DNA from: Jannaschia sp. M317
Lineage (GTDB): Bacteria; Pseudomonadota; Alphaproteobacteria; Rhodobacterales; Rhodobacteraceae
Direction: 5' to 3'
DNA: 64,000 nt
Assembly (NCBI RefSeq): GCF_025141175.1
Contig: NZ_CP081155.1
Coordinates: 2,633,001 to 2,697,000, forward strand
The first letter of the stretch is position 1; each line of letters begins with the position of its first letter. Shown piece after piece: positions 32,750 through 40,577 of the stretch. The translations under genes and the position numbers were made by a program. A model generated the notes under the pieces. That model searched no databases and was not told the DNA's origin. It saw nothing but the letters and a program-made list of their open reading frames with translations.

Positions 32750-33736
32750 TCAGCCAGCGGCGACATCCACGACGACCCGGCCCCGGACCTGCCCCTTCAG
32801 GATATCCGCCCCAAGGCCGGGCAAGTCGCCCAGGGTTGCAGGCACGACCATCGCCTCCAGCTTGTCCATCGGCAGGACCTCGGCCAGCCGCGCCCAGGCC
32901 CGCACGCGGTTGTCGTAGGGCTGCATCACGCTGTCGATGCCCAGCAAGTTCACGCCGCGCAAGAGGAACGGAATGACCGTCGCAGGCAGGTTCGCGCCAC
33001 CGGCCAGACCGACGGCCGCGACCGAGGCCCCGTATTCCATCTGCCCCAGCAGGCGCGCCAGCATGGCCCCGCCAACCGCATCGACGCAACCGCCCCAGGT
33101 CTCCGCCTCCAGGGGGCGCTTGACCGTCTCCGCCAACTCTTCGCGGGCCACGATCTGCGTGGCCCCGAGACTGGTCAGATAGTCGGCCTGATCCGGGCGT
33201 CCGGTCACGGCCGCAACCTGTTTGCCCATCGCCGAAAGCAACGCCACCGCGACCGAGCCGACGCCCCCCGCGGCCCCGGTCACCAGAACCGGTCCGGACT
33301 TGATGCCGTGATCCTCCAGCGCCTGAACCGCCAGCATCGCCGTGAACCCGGCGGTGCCCACGGCCATTGCCTGCCGCGTCGTCAGCCCCTGGGGCAGCGG
33401 CACCAGCCAATCGGCCTTGACGCGGGCCTTCTGGCTATAGCCGCCCCAATGCGCCTCGCCCACGCGCCAGCCGGTCAGAACCACCTTGTCGCCGGGCGCA
33501 TAGCGCGGGTCGTCGGAGGTCTCGACGGTGCCGCTGAAGTCGATGCCAGGCACGTGCGGATACTTGCGCACCAACCCGCCGCCTGGTCCGATGCACAGCC
33601 CGTCCTTGTAGTTCACGGTCGAATACTCGACCGCCACGGTCACCTCTGCCTCGGGCAGGTCCGCCAGCGTCAGATCCTTGACCGATGCGCGGGTTCCATC
33701 CTCGTCCTTGTCCACCACAAGTGCCTTGAACGTCAT
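32750..33736 (-). CDS. acuI: Acrylyl-CoA reductase AcuI (zinc-less MDR family)
   Basis: A 328-residue NADPH-dependent medium-chain reductase of the YhdH/AcuI type that reduces toxic acryloyl-CoA to propionyl-CoA. Seen are VNYKDGLCIGPGGGLVRKYPHVPGIDFSGTV at residues 42-72, the NADPH loop TGAAGGVGSVAVALL, and VVDVAAG at the end. It is 13 bases downstream of dmdA. In roseobacters dmdA and acuI are often in one operon, so the pair covers DMSP demethylation plus protection against acrylyl-CoA from DMSP degradation. Confidence 0.92.
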   Translation of the reverse strand: MTFKALVVDKDEDGTRASVKDLTLADLPEAEVTVAVEYSTVNYKDGLCIGPGGGLVRKYPHVPGIDFSGTVETSDDPRYAPGDKVVLTGWRVGEAHWGGYSQKARVKADWLVPLPQGLTTRQAMAVGTAGFTAMLAVQALEDHGIKSGPVLVTGAAGGVGSVAVALLSAMGKQVAAVTGRPDQADYLTSLGATQIVAREELAETVKRPLEAETWGGCVDAVGGAMLARLLGQMEYGASVAAVGLAGGANLPATVIPFLLRGVNLLGIDSVMQPYDNRVRAWARLAEVLPMDKLEAMVVPATLGDLPGLGADILKGQVRGRVVVDVAAG

Positions 33737-33749
33737 GTCGTAACCCTTT

Positions 33750-34829
33750 CTATCTCCAAAACTTCTCTTTCAGAACGGCGGCTTTGGGCCCGTCCTGAGT
33801 GGCGATTGTCACCGCTTCGCCCGCGCCCCAGCGACGATCGACCATGCCGATCGCCACACCGCAGTTGAAGTCCAGCGACCAGGCCGCCGAGGTGACGACG
33901 CCGATCCGCTCTCCGTCCAGAAGGATGGGCCAGCGACGGTCGCAACCGGGCACCGGTCCCTCCATCTCGACGGCCATCAGCCGCCGGTTGGACACATAGT
34001 CCTTCAACGCCGGGCCGCCGATGCAGTCATAGACCTGCACGTATTTATCAAGCCCCACGTCGAACGGCGTATCCAGGTCGGTCATGTCGTTGCCGTAGCT
34101 GAGCATGCCGCCCTCGATCCGCTCCACCAGGTTCGGACAGCCGGCGCGCACGTCCAGATCGCGCCCCGCCTCGAACAAGGCGTTCCACAAGGGCATCGCG
34201 TCCTGTTCCCGCTCCACGTAGACTTCGAAACCGCCCTGCTTGGAATAACCGGTGCGGCTGATGATCATCTCGGTCCCGTTGAACGGGAACCGCCCGTGGC
34301 GGAAGAACTTGAGCGCGCGCACCTCTTCGCCGAAAACCCGCGCGGCAAGCTCGTTGGCCAGCGGTCCCTGGATGGCAAGCGGCTGCACGTCGGCCTCGAA
34401 CACCTGCACGCCATAGCCGCCCGCTTCGGCCATGCCTTCGATCCACAACCGCAGCTCTCCGTCGGCCAGGCTGACCCACCAGGTATCCGGACGCGGTTTC
34501 AGCGCGACCGGATCATTCAGCATGCCACCATCGTGGTTGCAGATCGGAACATAGGCGCATTGGTTCATCTGCAATTGCGACAGGTCGCGCGGCGTCAGCC
34601 GTTGCATCAGCGTGTCGGCATCGGGGCCGGTGATTTCCACCTGCCGTTCGCAGGCGACATCCCAGACCTGAACCGCCCGTTTCAGATGCGCGGCGTCGAC
34701 GTCCGTGCCCGCAAACGACGCGGGCAACATCATCCGGTTGTAAACCGTGTAGGCGGTGCACCCCGCACGGTCGACGGCGTCGGTCCACCAGGTGCGGCGC
34801 ACCCGGTTCGAACGGGCCAGCGCGACCAT
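33750..34829 (-). CDS. dmdA: DMSP demethylase DmdA
   Basis: A 359-residue tetrahydrofolate-dependent enzyme with the GcvT fold that demethylates dimethylsulfoniopropionate to methylmercaptopropionate. It agrees closely with roseobacter DmdA as I remember it: SNRVRRTWWTDAV at the start, GCTAYTVYNRMMLP, VQVWDVACERQVEI, GGMLNDPVALKPRPDTWWVSLADG, RTGYSKQGGFEVYVE, RAGCPNLVERIEGGMLSYGNDMT, and the end VLKEKFWR. Glycine-cleavage GcvT lacks this start and the VACERQV segment. The methyl group goes to THF, linking it to the folate C1 pool. Confidence 0.92.
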   Translation of the reverse strand: MVALARSNRVRRTWWTDAVDRAGCTAYTVYNRMMLPASFAGTDVDAAHLKRAVQVWDVACERQVEITGPDADTLMQRLTPRDLSQLQMNQCAYVPICNHDGGMLNDPVALKPRPDTWWVSLADGELRLWIEGMAEAGGYGVQVFEADVQPLAIQGPLANELAARVFGEEVRALKFFRHGRFPFNGTEMIISRTGYSKQGGFEVYVEREQDAMPLWNALFEAGRDLDVRAGCPNLVERIEGGMLSYGNDMTDLDTPFDVGLDKYVQVYDCIGGPALKDYVSNRRLMAVEMEGPVPGCDRRWPILLDGERIGVVTSAAWSLDFNCGVAIGMVDRRWGAGEAVTIATQDGPKAAVLKEKFWR

Positions 34830-34856
34830 CAGAGCAGCTCCAGTTGTCTGACGTTT

Positions 34857-34897
34857 GATCCGACCCGGATCACCCGTTGGTCACCCGTCGATCCGAC
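34857..34897. promoter_or_regulatory. Repeated sequence block upstream of dmdA, possible regulator site
   Basis: Two 8-base words are each present twice: GATCCGAC at 34857-34864 and 34890-34897, flanking TCACCCGT at 34870-34877 and 34881-34888. The block starts 28 bases upstream of the dmdA start codon in an 88-base gap. Such paired direct repeats suggest a transcription factor site. Confidence 0.45.
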
Positions 34898-34917
34898 GTG
34901 ATCTGATACCCCGATCG

Positions 34918-35604
34918 TCACCGTGGCACCTCTGGTCCGGACCAATCAATCTGACAGATTTCGGCAGAACGTCCGTCAAAGTCCCACACCCGGCCAAAGG
35001 CGCGCACGCGGCCCTTGGTGGCGGTGGCAACGGTAATGTCGGACCCCATCCAGTATTCGGTGTTGGTGGCGACGATGTCCTCATCCGGGCGCTTGCCCTT
35101 GACCGGCACAACTTCGCCCTGGATCTTCTTGCCCACCATCAGGCGGCGGGTCTTACCCTCGTTTTCATAGGTGATCGTGGCGCGTTCGGCCCCCAGGAAT
35201 TCGCTGACCAGCAGCTTGAACAACCCGGTCGTCCCCTTGGCCCGGCCCGAGAAGATCTCGATCAGGGCCAGATAGGCCGCCTGATCCGCACGGTCGTCGA
35301 TGAACGCAGCCGCCTTCCAGTTGCCCCGCGCCATAAGCCCTGGAATTTCCAGCAGCAATCCGACGTTCAGCCCGGACAGATCGCTGTCGCCATAGTGGCC
35401 TTCGTCGATCCGGATGCCGGACCAGGCTTGGCAATACCCCTCGGTCGGGGCATGTTTGCCCAGGCTTACGACGCAGGGACAGAACACGGTGCAATTGCAG
35501 TTCAGGATCAGCTCTCCCTTGATCGCCCAAGGCGTCTGACCTGCGGCACTGGGCCGGGCGTCGGGGTGGCGACTGGTCACCACGGGGGCAGCAATTTTGG
35601 TCAT
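34918..35604 (-). CDS. DUF1326 domain protein with Cys-rich motif
   Basis: A 228-residue soluble protein of the DUF1326 family. After about 25 variable residues comes the conserved block AIKGELILNCNCTVFCPCVVS, with CxC and CPC cysteine patterns that look suited to metal or redox chemistry, and GYCQAWSGIRIDEGHYGDSDLSGLNV. No export signal is visible. The start ATG at 35604 overlaps the stop of the DUF2182 gene (ATGA). The DUF1326-DUF2182 pair is widespread but its function is unknown; the cysteines suggest copper or another soft metal. Confidence 0.85.
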   Translation of the reverse strand: MTKIAAPVVTSRHPDARPSAAGQTPWAIKGELILNCNCTVFCPCVVSLGKHAPTEGYCQAWSGIRIDEGHYGDSDLSGLNVGLLLEIPGLMARGNWKAAAFIDDRADQAAYLALIEIFSGRAKGTTGLFKLLVSEFLGAERATITYENEGKTRRLMVGKKIQGEVVPVKGKRPDEDIVATNTEYWMGSDITVATATKGRVRAFGRVWDFDGRSAEICQIDWSGPEVPR

Positions 35605-36311
35605 AGGGTTCCTCCGATCAGGTAGCCAGCGCCGGTCAGACAAGCGAGGCCGATGGCCGAGGGCACCAGCGTGCCTCGGGTAAGTTTTTCCAATGTCATC
35701 AACAGGGTGGCCAGCGCCATGAAGCCCAGGCTCATGGTGCCGCCGATCAGTCCCAGCGCCATCAGCGCCCAGCAGCAGCCAAGACAGGTCGCCCCCAGAC
35801 GCAGGCCCATTCGCCAGGGACCTTCGTCCCAATGCTGCATGAAAAAGGTCAAAGGCTGGCGGCACTTGGAAAGGCACGCCTCCTTTATCGCAGAGAACTG
35901 ATACCCCCCCGCCAGGATCAGCAGCGCGGCGGCCAACCAGACCGATTCCGCCACGCCCGCCCGCGCGGCCAGCATCTGCACGCCCGCCGCGATCACCGCG
36001 AACCCGATCCAGATGACACCATAGCCAGCCACCAGCCGCGCGCCGCCACCGGTGCCCTGCGTGTCCGCGATGTCGTCATGGGTCGCAAAGGCAGGCAGCG
36101 CCGTCGGCAACATCATGGCCGCCGACATGATCAGCCACATCACGACCAACCCCGGCAGCCCGACCTGAGCGGCGGGCGTCAGGCACAGATCCCGGAGGGC
36201 CGCCCCCCAATTGGACGGGACCGAGGCCGCCCAGACCGCCGCCCAGGCCAGGATCAAGCCGGCATAAAGCGCGAGCCAATGCGGCGCGGTCATTCGCGAA
36301 AGATGGCGCAA
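35601..36311 (-). CDS. DUF2182 family predicted metal-binding membrane protein
   Basis: A 236-residue protein with about six membrane helices. Conserved features of DUF2182 are the WLIMSAAMMLPTALP helix, the CLSKCRQPLTFFMQHW motif and GATCLGCCWALMALG, both Cys-rich and probably metal-binding. The start is taken as TTG at 36311, because a strong GGGGAGGG ribosome site lies five bases upstream; the first ATG at 36293 has none. Stop and start overlap with the DUF1326 gene. It is divergent from the GntR gene across 64 bases. Confidence 0.85.
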   Translation of the reverse strand: MRHLSRMTAPHWLALYAGLILAWAAVWAASVPSNWGAALRDLCLTPAAQVGLPGLVVMWLIMSAAMMLPTALPAFATHDDIADTQGTGGGARLVAGYGVIWIGFAVIAAGVQMLAARAGVAESVWLAAALLILAGGYQFSAIKEACLSKCRQPLTFFMQHWDEGPWRMGLRLGATCLGCCWALMALGLIGGTMSLGFMALATLLMTLEKLTRGTLVPSAIGLACLTGAGYLIGGTL

Positions 36312-36361
36312 GCGGACCCTCCCCGGTTTGCTTGTGCAGGCAACGATTCTCCCTTATCAAA

Positions 36362-36385
36362 TGTCAGACCTTTAAATGTCTGACA
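36362..36385. promoter_or_regulatory. Probable operator for the GntR-type regulator, over its own start codon
   Basis: A perfect inverted repeat TGTCAGAC (36362-36369) and GTCTGACA (36378-36385) is separated by 8 bases. Each arm contains GTCAGAC, matching the GTnnnAC core known for FadR-type GntR proteins. The second arm overlaps the start codon of the regulator (36376-36378), and the first lies between the divergent genes. Confidence 0.6.
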
Positions 36386-37113
36386 ATTGGAAATCGTCTT
36401 TGCCCGCCTCCAGACCGCTGTCGACCGACATCTCTGACCAGATCGCCATGCGGATCGCTACCGGCGACCTGATGGCCGATGATCGCCTGCCGTCAGAGGC
36501 GGAGCTTGCGGTGCAGTTCGATTGTTCGCGCGCAACGGTGCGCGAGGCGCTCAAACGGCTTGCCGCCCGCAACCTGATCCGCACCAAACGCGGCCATTCC
36601 GGCGGGGCCTTCGTCAACCACCTGACCTTTGACGCGGCGGTCGAGGCGCATGTCGCCACCTCTACCCTGCTGTTGTCGATGAACGCCGTCGACTTTGAAA
36701 CCGCCGCCGAGGCGCGCTTTGCCCTGGAACGGGCCTGCGCCGATCTGGCCTGCGCGAACCACGAACCGGCGGACCTGCACGACATGAAGAAAGCGGTCGA
36801 TGCCCTGTCCGCGCGGTGCGACGACATCGCGTTTTGCGCCGCCGACGTGGCCTTTCACCGGGCCTTTGTGGATGCCGCGCACAACCCCGTTCTGTCCTAT
36901 CAACTGGCGGGTGCCGTCGAGGGGATGCAGCCGCTGATGAACATGATCACCTACCCTGATCGCGACCGGCAGGAGATCACGCGCAACTACCGCCGACTTG
37001 CCAACGCGGTGCGCGCCCGCGACGGGTCGGAGGCGCGTCTCGTCCTGGCAGAGCTGGAGGCGTTGACCATCGCGCTGTTCCACCGTGGGCAGGCCAGGCG
37101 CGGCCGCGTCTGA
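36376..37113 (+). CDS. GntR-family (FadR subgroup) transcriptional regulator
   Basis: A 245-residue regulator. The winged helix covers residues 15-80 (IAMRIATGDLMADDRLPSEAELAVQFDCSRATVREALKRL), followed by an all-helical FCD ligand domain with the DVAFHRAFVDAAHNPVL motif whose His residues usually bind a metal. Such proteins respond to carboxylate or amine metabolites. It lies 67 bases upstream of the orphan PotD-like gene in the same direction, so control of that gene is likely; control of the divergent DUF2182-DUF1326 pair is also possible. Confidence 0.9.
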   Translation: MSDNWKSSLPASRPLSTDISDQIAMRIATGDLMADDRLPSEAELAVQFDCSRATVREALKRLAARNLIRTKRGHSGGAFVNHLTFDAAVEAHVATSTLLLSMNAVDFETAAEARFALERACADLACANHEPADLHDMKKAVDALSARCDDIAFCAADVAFHRAFVDAAHNPVLSYQLAGAVEGMQPLMNMITYPDRDRQEITRNYRRLANAVRARDGSEARLVLAELEALTIALFHRGQARRGRV

Positions 37114-37180
37114 GACCGCTTGCCGGGGGCGCACAGCCCGCCTAGGTATCCTCGAAACAGGTCCAACACGGGAGAGACCA

Positions 37181-38212
37181 ATGAACGTCAAAGCCACCCT
37201 TCTGGGCGGGGCCGCTGCGCTGCTGGCCATGCCTGCCGCAGCCCAGATGACCGTTTTCGACTATGCCGGGTTCGAAGATCCCGCCTTTCACGCCGACTAC
37301 GTCGCGGCCCACGGCGACAGCCCGGACTTTGCCTTTTTCGGAGACGAGGAAGAGGCGTTCCAAAAGCTGTCCTCGGGCTTCAAGGCGGACGTCACGCATA
37401 TCTGCGCGGGCTCTGTCACCAAGTTCGTCGCGTCGGGCATTGTCGAGCCCTGGGACCTGAGCCTGATCCCCGAATGGGCCAACCTGAACACCGACCTGAC
37501 CGGCACCGAGGTCGCAACGACCGAAGACGTGTATTTCATGCCCACGGATTACGGCTCCACCGCGATTGCCTACAACGCCGATGAGGTCCCCGCAGAGGAT
37601 GTCGCCTCGCTCGACGTGTTCCTGAACCCGAAATACCAGGGCCGCATGACCCTGCCCGACAACGTCGACGACGCCTATGCGCTGGCCTATCTGGCGACCG
37701 GCGTGACCGACTGGTCCACCGCCACCACCGAACAGTTCGAGGCTGCGTCGGCATGGCTGCGTCAGGCGCATGCCAACCTGCGCACCTATTGGACCGACCC
37801 CGCCGAATTGGCGCAACTGCTGGCCTCGGGCGAGGTTCTGGTCAGCTGGGCCTGGAACGAAACCCTGCCCACCATGGTCGAAGAAGGTTTCCCCATCGGC
37901 TTTCAGCGCGAGGCGGCCGAAGGCTCGTCGCTGTGGTTGTGCGGCTACGTCAACATGAAGGACGCCGAGGGCGAAGAGGCGCGCGCCTACGACTACATCA
38001 ATGCGATGCTGTCGCCCACGTCGACCGTGGCCCTGCTGGACGCCGGGTATGGCCAGTCCAACGCCAAGGCCATGGAAGGTCAGGGCGAAGAGGCGCTGGT
38101 CGCGTCCGGCCTCGGCACCATCGACGCGCCGGTTCTGGCGCAGCTGCCGATGGCCGCAGAGCTGCGCGAGATGCAGAACGAAACCTTTGAGCGGATCAAG
38201 GCCGGCTTCTGA
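37181..38212 (+). CDS. Polyamine-type (PotD/PotF-like) ABC transporter binding protein, orphan
   Basis: A 343-residue periplasmic protein with a signal peptide (MNVKATLLGGAAALLAMPAAA, cut before QMTVFDYAG). The sequence follows the PotD pattern: GDEEEAFQKLSSGFKADVTHICAGSVTKFVASGIVEPWDL, MPTDYGSTAIAYNADEVP and LASGEVLVSWAWNETLPTM. It probably binds a small cationic amine. No permease or ATPase gene is adjacent, so it must use a transporter encoded elsewhere or act as a sensor. A GGAGAG site supports the start, and a terminator follows the gene. Confidence 0.85.
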   Translation: MNVKATLLGGAAALLAMPAAAQMTVFDYAGFEDPAFHADYVAAHGDSPDFAFFGDEEEAFQKLSSGFKADVTHICAGSVTKFVASGIVEPWDLSLIPEWANLNTDLTGTEVATTEDVYFMPTDYGSTAIAYNADEVPAEDVASLDVFLNPKYQGRMTLPDNVDDAYALAYLATGVTDWSTATTEQFEAASAWLRQAHANLRTYWTDPAELAQLLASGEVLVSWAWNETLPTMVEEGFPIGFQREAAEGSSLWLCGYVNMKDAEGEEARAYDYINAMLSPTSTVALLDAGYGQSNAKAMEGQGEEALVASGLGTIDAPVLAQLPMAAELREMQNETFERIKAGF

Positions 38213-38231
38213 TCCCAAGGATCCACGCCTT

Positions 38232-38264
38232 GGCCCCGTCGGAGAGATCCGGCGGGGCCTTTTT
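38232..38264 (+). terminator. Rho-independent terminator after the PotD-like gene
   Basis: A 12-bp stem GGCCCCGTCGGA/TCCGGCGGGGCC (one G-T pair) with loop GAGA is followed by TTTTT. It lies 19 bases after the stop codon and abuts the convergent DUF924 stop. Confidence 0.88.
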
Positions 38265-38908
38265 CATGCGCCCTCTTCGGGCCCGTCCTTGGGCAGGTGC
38301 GGGAAATCCCCGGCGGCGATATAGGCCTCCTCCGCCGGAGAGGAGATGCGGGACAGGATCTGGTTGCGGTGCGGATGACGCCCGAAGGTTTCGATGATCG
38401 CCTTTACCCGCGCGGTCTGAGCGGAAATCATCGGGCCGACCCCTGCCAGCGACTTGGGCAGGCGGTCGATGACCGTCTCGGTGACGCCATCCAGCATCCC
38501 CATGCGATCCACGTGATCCGGCCCTTCGCAATGGCTGATGGCGATGACGAAGAACATGATTTCCCAGGGGGCCAACGTCAGGGCATCCCCGTTCGACAGC
38601 CCCTCCATCGCCAGACGACAGGCCTGAATGTCCTGCGCATAAGCAGCTGGCGTGTCACGCCACAAACTGCGCGGGAATTGGTCCAGCACGATCAACAGCG
38701 CAAGCCGCCCGCGCGGTGTCTGGGCCCAGTGGTCAAGCAATCCGGCAGCCGCGGCGCGGGTCATGGGCTCGAACTGCTCGATGATGCGGGCGTCCATGCC
38801 GCCCTGCATCCGCTCCGTCCAGAAGGCGGAGTGGGTTTCGGGGCTCCGTTCATGCCCGGTGTCGGGAAACCAGAGGTCCAGCACCTCCTGCGGGTCGAAA
38901 TCAGGCAC
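38264..38908 (-). CDS. DUF924 family protein
   Basis: A 214-residue helical protein of the DUF924 family (TPR-like helical fold in structures of relatives). Conserved stretches are VLDLWFPDTGHERSPETHSAFW, LALLIVLDQFPRSLWRDTPAAYAQD, APWEIMFFVIAISHCE and FGRHPHRNQILSR. The function is unknown. The start is GTG at 38908, directly after the stop of the small gene upstream (TGA then GTG), so the two are probably cotranscribed. Confidence 0.87.
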   Translation of the reverse strand: MPDFDPQEVLDLWFPDTGHERSPETHSAFWTERMQGGMDARIIEQFEPMTRAAAAGLLDHWAQTPRGRLALLIVLDQFPRSLWRDTPAAYAQDIQACRLAMEGLSNGDALTLAPWEIMFFVIAISHCEGPDHVDRMGMLDGVTETVIDRLPKSLAGVGPMISAQTARVKAIIETFGRHPHRNQILSRISSPAEEAYIAAGDFPHLPKDGPEEGA

Positions 38909-39118
38909 TCAGTAGCCCCCGGCAGTCATCATCGACATCACATCCAGATCACAATTCAGCCCGTCCGGGTTTCGGGCAAGGGTTTCGTGCAGAACCTCCC
39001 GGCTGGCGCGCCGCTCCGCTTCGCATCCCGCTGGCGTGGCGCTGAAATAGCGCCGCAGCGCGGTGCCGATGGCAGGCAGGGTGGGCAAACTGCGGGGCTG
39101 TGTCTGGGTCAGGATCAT
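38909..39118 (-). CDS. Small protein of unknown function upstream of the DUF924 gene
   Basis: A 69-residue soluble, Arg-rich protein (TLPAIGTALRRYFSATPAGCEAERRASREVLHETL in the middle) with no domain I recognise. Its stop abuts the DUF924 start codon. It is divergent from the LysR gene, 91 bases away. Coding is likely from the tight junction with DUF924, but the function is unknown. Confidence 0.55.
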   Translation of the reverse strand: MILTQTQPRSLPTLPAIGTALRRYFSATPAGCEAERRASREVLHETLARNPDGLNCDLDVMSMMTAGGY

Positions 39119-39209
39119 TTCGGCCTCCGGGGCGGGGGTGAACTGACCTCAGGCTAGGGGGTGAACGCCGGGACTGGTATTCGCTGTGATGTTGTGTAGC
39201 TCTACATAA

Positions 39210-40142
39210 ATGAAGAGCCGGTTTCGAAATTGGTCCGATATCCGCATCTTCCTCGCGGTGATGGAGACCGGGTCAACCCTGGCCGCCTCCCGAAGGCTGG
39301 GCATGGCGCAACCCACGGTTGCGCGGCGCATCGACGCGCTGGAACATGCGCTGGGCCTGACCCTTTTTGACCGCGATACCCGTGGGGCCCGCCCCACCGA
39401 CGAGGCCCGTGCCCTCTTGCCCGAGGCAAGGACCATCGCCCAGGCCTGCTGCACCCTGGAAGAAAGCGCCGCACGCCTGACATCGGCCAAGGCGGGCACG
39501 ATCCGGCTGACGGCGATCATCGATGCCTTCAACAGCCGTCTGTCCACCATTCTGGAGGCCTTCGTGGCCGACCACCCGAATGTCGCCTTCGACCTGATGC
39601 CCAGCGACGCGCAAATCGATATCTCCGGGGGGGCGTGCGACGTGGCAATCCGGATTGCCATGGGGATCGACGATCCGGACCTGATCTGCCGCAAACTGGT
39701 GACCTTTCCACTGTCCCTGTTCGCGTCGCGCACCTATGCCGACCGGCTGTCGCAGCCCTGGTCGGAGGCTGATTTTCACATCCACCGCTTTTTCGTGTTC
39801 AGCGGGGCATTGGCCGACCATCCCGCAAACCGTTGGCTTCAGGACCGCATCAGGCCGGATCAGATCGCCATGACCTGCCCCAACATGCAGGCGGTCAAGG
39901 CGGCGGTCCTGATGGGCGGCGGCATCGGCATCCTGCCTGCGCGCACGTCGACGCCGGGTCTTGTTCCGGTTCTGCCCTTGCCCGAAACCGTCGCATCGAG
40001 CAGCTGGCTGGTCGTCAACCCGACCGCCTGGCGCAGGCCCGAGGTCAAGGCCTTCGCCGCCTTCTTCGCGCCCCGCTACACGGCCTCCTTCGCGGCAGAC
40101 CGGCACAACACGCCCCTTGAACCCAATCAGTCAAACGCCTAG
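39210..40142 (+). CDS. LysR-family transcriptional regulator
   Basis: A 310-residue regulator with the LysR winged helix at residues 6-65 (IRIFLAVMETGSTLAASRRLGMAQPTVARRIDALEHALGLTLFDR) and a C-terminal ligand domain. LysR proteins usually control a divergent gene; here that is the small-protein/DUF924 pair. The dyad TGTAG-CT-CTACA at 39195-39206 lies three bases before the ATG and may be part of its binding site. The stop codon is directly followed by the ssrA acceptor segment. Confidence 0.9.
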   Translation: MKSRFRNWSDIRIFLAVMETGSTLAASRRLGMAQPTVARRIDALEHALGLTLFDRDTRGARPTDEARALLPEARTIAQACCTLEESAARLTSAKAGTIRLTAIIDAFNSRLSTILEAFVADHPNVAFDLMPSDAQIDISGGACDVAIRIAMGIDDPDLICRKLVTFPLSLFASRTYADRLSQPWSEADFHIHRFFVFSGALADHPANRWLQDRIRPDQIAMTCPNMQAVKAAVLMGGGIGILPARTSTPGLVPVLPLPETVASSSWLVVNPTAWRRPEVKAFAAFFAPRYTASFAADRHNTPLEPNQSNA

Positions 40143-40144
40143 AT

Positions 40145-40460
40145 CATAACCGTTCCCTCGGGGACTATGGCGATAAACGCACCTGTAATAAGCGGCTCGG
40201 ACCCGGGGGCGGTACCCGGCGACTCCACCAAATATCCCTGTATTGGGGGATCCTGGGGTCGAAATAGGATCGACGGACGTCTAAAGAGGCCAGCTTTCGC
40301 TCGGTGAGTTACCACCGTTATCGGTACACAATGTACAGTTGCCAATACCAACCGTGCTCCGGTCGCCGTCGCAGCGTAAGCTGCGCCGAGATCGAAACTT
40401 AAGCCCTTGCGCCTAGCAGCGTAAGGCGGGGTTCGCAGGCACCTGGCAACAGAAGCCTGC
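40145..40460 (+). ncRNA. ssrA: tmRNA, circularly permuted two-piece form
   Basis: The 3' acceptor piece comes first and ends CGACTCCACCA at 40230. A 24-base segment to be removed follows, then the coding piece starting GGGGTCG at 40255. GGGGTCG pairs with CGACTCC to close the acceptor stem. The T-arm stem CCGGG/CCCGG has loop GGCGGTA, lacking the usual TTCGAA sequence, as known for alphaproteobacterial two-piece tmRNA. The tag frame (40341-40379) encodes ANTNRAPVAVAA and stop. Hairpins CCTTGCGC/GCGTAAGG (40405-40426) and GCAGGC/GCCTGC (40435-40460) follow. The outer 5' and 3' ends are estimates. Confidence 0.93.
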
Positions 40461-40492
40461 ACTTTCCCCCCCTTTGAAATCGTAAGCCGTAG

Positions 40493-40510
40493 GGCGGAGT
40501 TCACTCCGCC
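40493..40510 (+). terminator. Hairpin after ssrA, possible terminator
   Basis: A perfect stem GGCGGAG/CTCCGCC with loop TTCA lies 33 bases after the last tmRNA hairpin. No T-run follows, so it could be a processing or Rho-assisted end rather than a true intrinsic terminator. Confidence 0.45.
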
Positions 40511-40524
40511 TGTCTGCCTGGGCC

Positions 40525-40553
40525 TTGCCTTGTCCACATCTGGACATTATATC
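40525..40553 (+). promoter_or_regulatory. Promoter and operator of the toxin-antitoxin pair
   Basis: The -35 TTGCCT (40525-40530) and -10 TATATC (40548-40553) are 17 bases apart. Between them is the inverted repeat TGTCCA-CATC-TGGACA (40531-40546). The antitoxin, probably with its toxin, is likely to bind here and repress the pair, as is usual for such modules. Confidence 0.6.
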
Positions 40554-40577
40554 CGATACCAGACATCGGAGGCCCCC

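Noticed and set aside
40139..40537. A 132-codon minus-strand open frame beside the LysR gene
   Set aside because: The stretch is the ssrA gene: tag frame, acceptor stem and CCA end are all present, so the open frame is chance.
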